From JALXCH01 sp964495805 (GTDB lineage Bacteria; Calditrichota; Calditrichia; RBG-13-44-9), in the NCBI GenBank assembly GCA_964495805.1, contig CAZBWV010000078.1:1-18320 (forward strand): a stretch of 18,320 nt of DNA. Reading direction: 5' to 3'. This document shows positions 13,004-18,320 of this stretch, piece after piece. The notes under the pieces were generated by a model. It worked only from the letters and a program-made list of their open reading frames with translations, made no database searches and was not told the origin of the DNA. The first letter of the stretch is position 1. Every line of letters begins with the position of its first letter. The position numbers and the translations under genes were made by a program.

Positions 13004-15961
13004 TCACTCATCCGCCAGTGTAGGTTTTCGTCCAAAAAGCGCTTCGGCAAAGAGCACAATGGGATGTTCAACCTTTACCCCGGTACCATCCAGAATCTGA
13101 TGCCGACAGGAAGTGCCCGCAGCTGCCACACGGATATTTTTCGTATCCGCTTCACGCACAGCAGGAAGCAGTTTCTCTTCCCCGATTTTTATCGAAATAT
13201 CAAAATGTTTTTTCTCATACCCGAAGGCACCAGCCATGCCACAACAACCGCTCCCTTCAATCTCCTGTACCCGGGCATTGGGAATCAGCTCCATCATACG
13301 CAACTGGTAGCCGGTCATGTTCATCGCTTTCTGATAACAGTGCACATGCACCCGATACTCCTGTTCCGGAACATCCGACGGCCAGGGGAGTTGCAAGCTG
13401 TTCTTCTCAGCCAGCTTTACCAGGAATTCTTCCATAAAAAAGGTATGTCGGGCAACCAGGCGTGCATCCTCATTGTGCAAAAAATCAATATACTCATCCC
13501 GGAACATGGTTACACAACTGGGCTCCACACCAACGACGGGAATTCCTTCCCGAACGTAAGGAAGCAGCAATTGCACATTGTATTCCGCATGCTTGCGTGC
13601 ATCCTTCAGCAAGCCTTTGGATACCATGGGACGACCGCAGCACTTGCGATTTTTCAGGACCAGGACTTCGAAACCAGCCGCTTCCAGCACCTTCACCGCC
13701 GCCACGCCGATTTCCGGTTCATTGTGCGATAAGAATGTATCGTCCCAGAAAATCACCTGACCATACGGTGCATCCCGATTGGGTTGATGTTGTGCAAACC
13801 ACTGTTGAAATGTTCTGGGAGCAAATTTGGGCAGAGAGCGTCGCCGGTCCACACCTAAAAACGTTTCCATCAGTTCCCGGAACAAATCGCTGCCCATTAC
13901 CGCATTGGAGAGTCGCGGGAATAAACTTCCCAGCTTATTCATTGTGGAAATGTGGCCGAAAATCCGGGCGGAAAGCGGCGTGCCATTCTGCTGGTGATAG
14001 GCATTCAAATATTCGTATTTCAGTTTGGCCATATCCACCATGGAGGGGCATTCCACCTTGCACGCTTTGCAGGCCAGGCACATATCCATGATGTCGTAAA
14101 GATCCGGATCACTCAACCCATTTGCTCCTAACTTACCGGTCATCATGGCACGCAGTGCATTGGCACGCCCCCGGGTTACATAGCGTTCTTCCCGTGTAGC
14201 CCGGAAGGAAGGACACATATTGCCATCTTCCAACTGACGACAATATCCCTGTCCGTTGCACATTTCCACCAATCCTTCAAAACCGCCATCTGCAGAAAAA
14301 TCGAACACCGTGTTCCGGATGGTGTAGGGTGTTTGATATTCCGGATGGAACCGCAAAACTTTCGGGTCCCATGGCAATGTGGAATCGACAATTTTTCCGG
14401 GGTTAAACAGATTATGGGGGTCAAACAGTGTTTTGAGCTCCCGAAAAGCATGGTACAGTTCCGGGCCGTAAACTTTTTTATTGTAGTAGCTGCGTGCCAG
14501 ACCTTCTCCGTGTTCACCGGTACTGGTACCACCGTACCGGATGGCCAGCTCTATCACCGATTGAGATATGGTACGGAACTGTTCCAGGCCTTCCCGGGTT
14601 TTCAGGTTAATAATCGGGTTAATATGCAAACATCCGGCAGAGGCATGAGCATAAAAAGCCGCTTCAGTACCGGCGTCCCGGCAAATTTTTACCACCTGTT
14701 CGGCATAGTCCGCCAGATTTTCCACCGGCACGGCAGCATCATCGATAAACGCCAGCGGTTTAGCATCCCCGCGCTTACTTAACAGCAATCCCAGACCGGC
14801 TTTGCGTACATCCCACACCCGGGCAATTTGCACCGGATCGCTGCGTTGCACCACCGCACCGCGATACCCCTGTTTTCGCAACGCGGCCACCAACCCGTCT
14901 GCCTGTGCCTGCAATGCTTCCGGAACATCTCCGGCAAATTCAGCAATCAACACCGCCGCCGGGTCACCATCAATAAAATCCATTTTGCGATGATACTCTG
15001 CATTTTTGCGGGTTAATTCGATAAAATAGCGGTCCACCAATTCCACCGAAGCGGGATGATGCTCCAGAATTGCCGGAACGGAATCCAGCGCTTCGTACAG
15101 AGTGGCATAATGAAGCAACACCAGATGAGTATGTGTGGGCCTGGGGACCACACTCATTTTCAGGGAAAGAATCGCAGCCAGCGTTCCTTCGCTGTTCACA
15201 ATCAATGGTGCCAGATTCAACGGCTCTCCCGCTTCCATCTGGGCTAAAATCCGGTTCAGATTATAACCAGCGACATTCCGCCAGGTTCTGGGATAATTGT
15301 TCCGAATGTATGAGCGATATTTTTCCACCAATGCGGGAATTTCCCGATATAATTTCCCCTCCAGACTATTCTGCTGCACCAGTGCCGCTATCTCTTCCCG
15401 GGTGCGTGGTTTCAGCGTTACCACACTACCATCGCTTAATAGCACTTCCACTTCCTGCACATGGTTAACCATCATCCCGTAAATAATGGAATGGGCGCCG
15501 GTGGAATTGTTTGCGGTCATCCCACCCATTGTCGCCACTTTGCCGGAAGAGGGATCGGGACCGACCATCAGATTGTGCGGACGTAAAGCGGCATTTAACT
15601 TATCCAGCACAACCCCACCCTGAACGCGCACCCATTTTTCCTGGGGATGTATTTCCAGAATCCGGTCGAAATGTGTGGTAAAATCCAGTATAATACCCCT
15701 GCCAATGGCCTGCCCGGAAAGGCTACTTCCGCCACCGCGGGGAATAATGGGAACCCCGTATTCACCGGCTAATCGAACGGTTGCAACAACATCTTCCACA
15801 TTTTGGGGGATCACCACACCCAGCGGTTCAATCTGATAGCTGGAAGCATCGGTGCTGTACAGGTAGCGGGACATGCGGTCGGTGAGCAACCTTCCATGCA
15901 AACGACTGCGCAGGGTTTCTGTAAAATCACGATAATCCTTTTCATTCAGGCGGTGAGCCAT
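13004..15961 (-). CDS. Large FAD and Fe-S 2-hydroxyacid dehydrogenase (YdiJ/GlcD-GlpC type)
   Basis: A 985-residue fusion resembling E. coli YdiJ (about 1018 residues), which has been described as a D-2-hydroxyglutarate dehydrogenase. Residues about 45-180 form the FAD-binding PCMH fold (IPRGGGSSLSGQAIG, VGPDPSSGKVATMGGMTANN). The FAD-linked oxidase C-terminal part follows to about 525 (GGTSTGEHGEGLARSYY, LFDPHNLFNPGKI). Next come a cysteine cluster (C568, C574, C583: MCNGQGYC, NMCPSFRATREE) and a full 4Fe-4S motif C628-C631-C634-C638 (CLACKACKVECP). Two CCG cysteine domains end the protein (KNRKCCGRPMVSKG, EGSGCCGMAGAFG). Electrons would pass to a quinone or other acceptor. D-lactate, D-2-hydroxyglutarate or glycolate are possible substrates; sequence alone does not decide. 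Proximity to the isocitrate dehydrogenase gene makes 2-hydroxyglutarate attractive. Confidence 0.87.
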   Translation of the reverse strand: MAHRLNEKDYRDFTETLRSRLHGRLLTDRMSRYLYSTDASSYQIEPLGVVIPQNVEDVVATVRLAGEYGVPIIPRGGGSSLSGQAIGRGIILDFTTHFDRILEIHPQEKWVRVQGGVVLDKLNAALRPHNLMVGPDPSSGKVATMGGMTANNSTGAHSIIYGMMVNHVQEVEVLLSDGSVVTLKPRTREEIAALVQQNSLEGKLYREIPALVEKYRSYIRNNYPRTWRNVAGYNLNRILAQMEAGEPLNLAPLIVNSEGTLAAILSLKMSVVPRPTHTHLVLLHYATLYEALDSVPAILEHHPASVELVDRYFIELTRKNAEYHRKMDFIDGDPAAVLIAEFAGDVPEALQAQADGLVAALRKQGYRGAVVQRSDPVQIARVWDVRKAGLGLLLSKRGDAKPLAFIDDAAVPVENLADYAEQVVKICRDAGTEAAFYAHASAGCLHINPIINLKTREGLEQFRTISQSVIELAIRYGGTSTGEHGEGLARSYYNKKVYGPELYHAFRELKTLFDPHNLFNPGKIVDSTLPWDPKVLRFHPEYQTPYTIRNTVFDFSADGGFEGLVEMCNGQGYCRQLEDGNMCPSFRATREERYVTRGRANALRAMMTGKLGANGLSDPDLYDIMDMCLACKACKVECPSMVDMAKLKYEYLNAYHQQNGTPLSARIFGHISTMNKLGSLFPRLSNAVMGSDLFRELMETFLGVDRRRSLPKFAPRTFQQWFAQHQPNRDAPYGQVIFWDDTFLSHNEPEIGVAAVKVLEAAGFEVLVLKNRKCCGRPMVSKGLLKDARKHAEYNVQLLLPYVREGIPVVGVEPSCVTMFRDEYIDFLHNEDARLVARHTFFMEEFLVKLAEKNSLQLPWPSDVPEQEYRVHVHCYQKAMNMTGYQLRMMELIPNARVQEIEGSGCCGMAGAFGYEKKHFDISIKIGEEKLLPAVREADTKNIRVAAAGTSCRHQILDGTGVKVEHPIVLFAEALFGRKPTLADE

Positions 15962-16021
15962 GGACCGTCTTCTCCCGGGATGTTTTTCATTGAGTAAAAT
16001 ATAAGCAGGGAGGCTGATTTA

Positions 16022-16225
16022 ATGCTTGTAAAATTTTATAAAATAGCTGTACTATTTTGCCAGCTATCAATCGTTCCGCGTATTATCGAACTTTCCCCAA
16101 ACTGGCACACGATTTTTTTTGTCCCTGACCGGATCGGTGCACCTGAAATGTTGTTAATGCTTGGATTTTATCCACTGGCATTTTACTTTTCCACCCAATT
16201 AACGAAAAAGGAGATTCTCTCATGA
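16022..16225 (+). CDS. Possible small hydrophobic protein upstream of the NlpC/P60 gene
   Basis: A 67-codon frame preceded by GGGAGG 8 nt before its ATG and ending in an ATGA overlap with the next start, which would allow coupled translation. The product has two hydrophobic stretches (KIAVLFCQLSIVPRII and MLLMLGFYPLAFYF) and no family I recognise. It lies in the divergent region where promoters for both flanking genes must be, so it may be chance. Confidence 0.3.
   Translation: MLVKFYKIAVLFCQLSIVPRIIELSPNWHTIFFVPDRIGAPEMLLMLGFYPLAFYFSTQLTKKEILS
16043..16067. promoter_or_regulatory. Inverted repeat in the divergent intergenic region
   Basis: ATAGCTG and CAGCTAT form perfect 7-bp arms around an 11-bp spacer, between the divergently transcribed FAD/Fe-S dehydrogenase and NlpC/P60 genes. 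Next to it lies an AT-rich stretch (AAAATTTTATAAAAT) that could contain a -10 box. It is a candidate operator. Confidence 0.35.
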
Positions 16226-17085
16226 TTCAATGGAACTGGCAATCCCCGGAGGCACTCAAATACGGAATTGTATCCATCAGTGTGGCAAACATTCGCCGAC
16301 TCTCTGTTTTTCAATCCGAACTGGTTAATCAAACCCTGATGGGAACCATCGTGCAGATTCTGGATGAGCGTGATGAATTTTACTACATCCGCAATTGGGA
16401 TGATTATACCGGCTGGGTGAGCAAACTCTCTCTTACGGTAGTGGACGAAGACGGTGCCCGGGAATGGTGGGAATCTGAGAAAGTCATGGTTACCGAGAAC
16501 TATGGTATTGTACGAAGCAGTCCGGATGCCACCGGTGAAATTCTTACCGACCTGGTGCCCTGTGTTGAACTGAAGTACCTCCGCACGGTAAATAATTTTC
16601 ATCAAGTGGAACTCCCGGACGGCCGAATCGGTTTTCTGACCGAAAAGATCGTTCGCCGCGAGGCGGAACAACATAGCCTTCAGGTTTCTTCCCAATTCAT
16701 CGTGGAAACTGCCCGGAGCTTTCTTGGAATCCCCTACCTGTGGGGTGGCACCTCAGCCAAGGGATTCGACTGTTCCGGATTTGTGCAAACGGTATTTCGG
16801 CTATTGAACATCCAGCTACCACGGGATACCGGTCCCATGTCCCGCAAAGGCAGCGAGATTCAGCCCATCGATCCGTCTCATTTACAAACCGGTGATCTCA
16901 TTTTTTTCGGAAAGGCATTGAATCGGATCAACCATGTTGCCATTTATCTGGGCAATGGTCAATACATCCATGCTTACGGCCGGGTACGTATCAACAGTAT
17001 GATACCTGGTGACGTACTGTATAACGAACGGCTTCATAAATTGATGGTGAAAGCGGTACGGATTTCGGAATCGTTTCAAACTTAA
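16222..17085 (+). CDS. SH3-domain NlpC/P60 cysteine peptidase
   Basis: A 287-residue peptidoglycan peptide hydrolase. Residues about 15-75 and 88-146 look like two bacterial SH3 domains (VSISVANIRRL and DDYTGWVSKLSL; YGIVRSSPDATGEIL and GRIGFLTEKIV). Residues about 155-280 are the NlpC/P60 domain with catalytic cysteine in GFDCSGFVQTVF, histidine in INHVAIYLG and the polar third residue in YIHAYGRVR. The layout matches the YkfC family of gamma-D-glutamyl-L-diamino acid endopeptidases, which act on murein peptides. No signal peptide is visible, so a cytoplasmic role in murein peptide recycling is more likely than wall hydrolysis. GGAG lies 8 nt before the ATG, and a strong terminator follows. 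Confidence 0.88.
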   Translation: MIQWNWQSPEALKYGIVSISVANIRRLSVFQSELVNQTLMGTIVQILDERDEFYYIRNWDDYTGWVSKLSLTVVDEDGAREWWESEKVMVTENYGIVRSSPDATGEILTDLVPCVELKYLRTVNNFHQVELPDGRIGFLTEKIVRREAEQHSLQVSSQFIVETARSFLGIPYLWGGTSAKGFDCSGFVQTVFRLLNIQLPRDTGPMSRKGSEIQPIDPSHLQTGDLIFFGKALNRINHVAIYLGNGQYIHAYGRVRINSMIPGDVLYNERLHKLMVKAVRISESFQT

Positions 17086-17155
17086 TCAATGTTCGAAACT
17101 TTTCCCTGAACTATCCCCTACTATCCCCTCACCCTTCTGTTTTCCTGACAGAACA

Positions 17156-17189
17156 AAAAAGGGTCTTCCTGCACAGGAAGACCCTTTTT
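17156..17189. terminator. Bidirectional intrinsic terminator between convergent genes
   Basis: AAAAAGGGTCTTCCT pairs perfectly with AGGAAGACCCTTTTT around a GCAC loop: 15 bp with A and T tracts on the two sides. It lies between the NlpC/P60 gene (plus) and the T9SS cargo gene (minus) and can serve both. Confidence 0.93.
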
Positions 17190-17212
17190 ATTCGCATCAT
17201 ATGACTTTCGGA

Positions 17213-18320
17213 TTACCGCACCAGCGTCATCTTACGAGTCTGGGTGAAGTTGCCAGCACGCAGCGTGTAAATATACACACCGCTGGCCACCTGCACGCCA
17301 TAATCATTGGTGCCATCCCACACCACAGTGTAGCTACCGGCCTGACGCACATCGTTCACCAGTGTACGAACCTTCTGACCCAGCGTGTTGTAGATGGTCA
17401 GAGTGACATTGGTTGCCTTGGGCAGATCGAAGCTAATGTGCGTTTCCGGGTTGAACGGGTTGGGATAATTTTGATGCAGAGCAAAGCTCAGCGGCACATT
17501 CTGGAACTGATCATGAATTCCAGTGGTCACGTATTCCACAATGGCAATGGGCTGAGGCGGATCGCTGGCGCTCAGACCACGCGGAATACCGGAGTAAACC
17601 ACTTCGTCTTCCGGATCGCTATCCAGGTTGGCCACTTCAATAATATCGTACTGCAGTGCAGGCGATACGTTGGTATCGATGATGCTCAGCGTCCAGTTCA
17701 GCGAATCGGTGATGTCGCCACCCTGGTATTCCAGACGATGGATGATACCATTGGGAGTGGACTGGCGGGTTCCAAACACGAAGTCCAGTTTGCCGTCGCC
17801 ATCGATGTCACCCACATCACCGCCATAGGAACGATAGGAGCTGGAGGGTACGTCTTTAATTTTGTAAGCGGCCAGTGTGTCGCCTGAGGGTTTCAACAGA
17901 TACACATCGTTGTCCGAGGAGCTCCAGGAAGCCAGGATGATCTCGTCGTTGCCGTCACCATCAAAATCAGCCACGGAAGCAGATTTCCAGCAACCTTTGC
18001 CAGCCAGGCCAACCTGCGGATCGCACACGACAAAAGAATCGCCTGCCGCATCATATTTTACCGGATACACATCGCCATTGCTGCGAATACCGTAAATCAC
18101 ACCATTCAGAATGGTGATATCATAGAAAGTGATTCCATTCAGACCACTAAATTCCAGTGTCCAGGTTTCCGAGCCATCGCCATTGTCGGGAATGTTATCC
18201 ACCGAGTACACCTGGATTCCATCGCCTTTTCGGCAACCGGCAACAATTTCGTCCTGGCCATCGCCATCGATGTCGTAGATGTGCCAGCGGAAGGGACGCT
18301 GTTCAATGTTGTTCCCCTGC
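17213..18320 (-). CDS. FG-GAP/VCBS-repeat protein with T9SS sorting domain (5' part outside window)
   Basis: The frame is open to the right edge of the window, so the N-terminus is missing. An apparent GTG start at 18211 is internal, because the frame upstream still codes for repeat sequence (RPFRWHIYDIDGDGQDEIVA). At least 368 residues are visible. Calcium-binding-type FG-GAP/VCBS motifs recur: DIDGDGQDEIVAG, DFDGDGNDEIILAS, DIDGDGKLDFVFGT and the weaker NLDSDPEDEVVYSG. They suggest a beta-propeller. The C-terminal 90 residues are a T9SS type A sorting domain: ALHQNYPNPFNPETHISFDL, YNTLGQKVRTLVND, GVQVASGVYIYTLRAG and TQTRKMTLVR. It should be a large surface or secreted protein; ligand or substrate are not evident. 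A strong terminator follows 23 nt past the stop. Confidence 0.9.
   Translation of the reverse strand, partial: QGNNIEQRPFRWHIYDIDGDGQDEIVAGCRKGDGIQVYSVDNIPDNGDGSETWTLEFSGLNGITFYDITILNGVIYGIRSNGDVYPVKYDAAGDSFVVCDPQVGLAGKGCWKSASVADFDGDGNDEIILASWSSSDNDVYLLKPSGDTLAAYKIKDVPSSSYRSYGGDVGDIDGDGKLDFVFGTRQSTPNGIIHRLEYQGGDITDSLNWTLSIIDTNVSPALQYDIIEVANLDSDPEDEVVYSGIPRGLSASDPPQPIAIVEYVTTGIHDQFQNVPLSFALHQNYPNPFNPETHISFDLPKATNVTLTIYNTLGQKVRTLVNDVRQAGSYTVVWDGTNDYGVQVASGVYIYTLRAGNFTQTRKMTLVR

Noticed and set aside
12783..13007. 74-codon minus-strand frame between the dehydrogenase and SpmA-SpmB genes
   Set aside because: It starts with GTG overlapping the dehydrogenase stop and has no recognisable domain. 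I could not separate it from chance in a 267-nt spacer.
12995..13732. 245-codon plus-strand frame opposite the FAD/Fe-S dehydrogenase
   Set aside because: Shadow of the conserved minus-strand gene. No ribosome-binding site or protein-like motif supports it.

Overview
The window looks like chromosomal DNA of a Gram-negative bacterium of the FCB group, plausibly Calditrichota or a relative. Two secreted proteins end in type IX secretion (T9SS) sorting domains, one with the linker NYPNPFNPET that is common in that group. There are also an RHS locus, a CitD-CitE fusion and a SpmA-SpmB fusion. The lineage is inferred from gene content only.

Left end (1-2604, plus strand): an RHS polymorphic-toxin locus in decay. 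The 3' end of one rhs gene (1-1116) carries an AT-rich C-terminal tail. Two small AT-rich genes follow (a membrane protein and an exported protein, candidate immunity genes), then a second, tail-less rhs fragment (about 1988-2604). The two rhs copies are broken by four 22-nt insertions (140-161, 305-326, 2323-2344, 2417-2438). Each insertion consists of two adjacent 4-bp/3-nt-loop hairpins. Removing any of them rejoins the RHS reading frame exactly, stem bases covary between copies while loops stay fixed, and one copy has an uninterrupted empty site in the paralogue. This is the most unusual signal in the window: a tiny double-hairpin element that appears to have been mobile.

Middle (2774-9748, minus strand): a tricarboxylate cluster transcribed right to left: a TrmB-type regulator, a decarboxylating isocitrate-type dehydrogenase, a single-chain aconitase, a CitD-CitE fusion and CitF, closed by a strong hairpin terminator (2774-2801). 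Together these enzymes could interconvert 2-oxoglutarate, isocitrate, citrate and acetate plus oxaloacetate, in either direction. A structured spacer and an 18-bp palindrome before the dehydrogenase are candidate control sites.

Right part (9749-18320): a 421-nt non-coding spacer with several palindromes; an exported M14-family metallocarboxypeptidase with a T9SS domain (minus); a SpmA-SpmB fusion membrane protein (minus); a 985-residue FAD/Fe-S 2-hydroxyacid dehydrogenase (minus); a divergent intergenic region; an SH3-NlpC/P60 peptidase (plus); a bidirectional terminator; and the 3' end of a FG-GAP/VCBS-repeat T9SS cargo protein (minus, running off the right edge). I recognised no tRNA, rRNA, CRISPR array or transposase gene.
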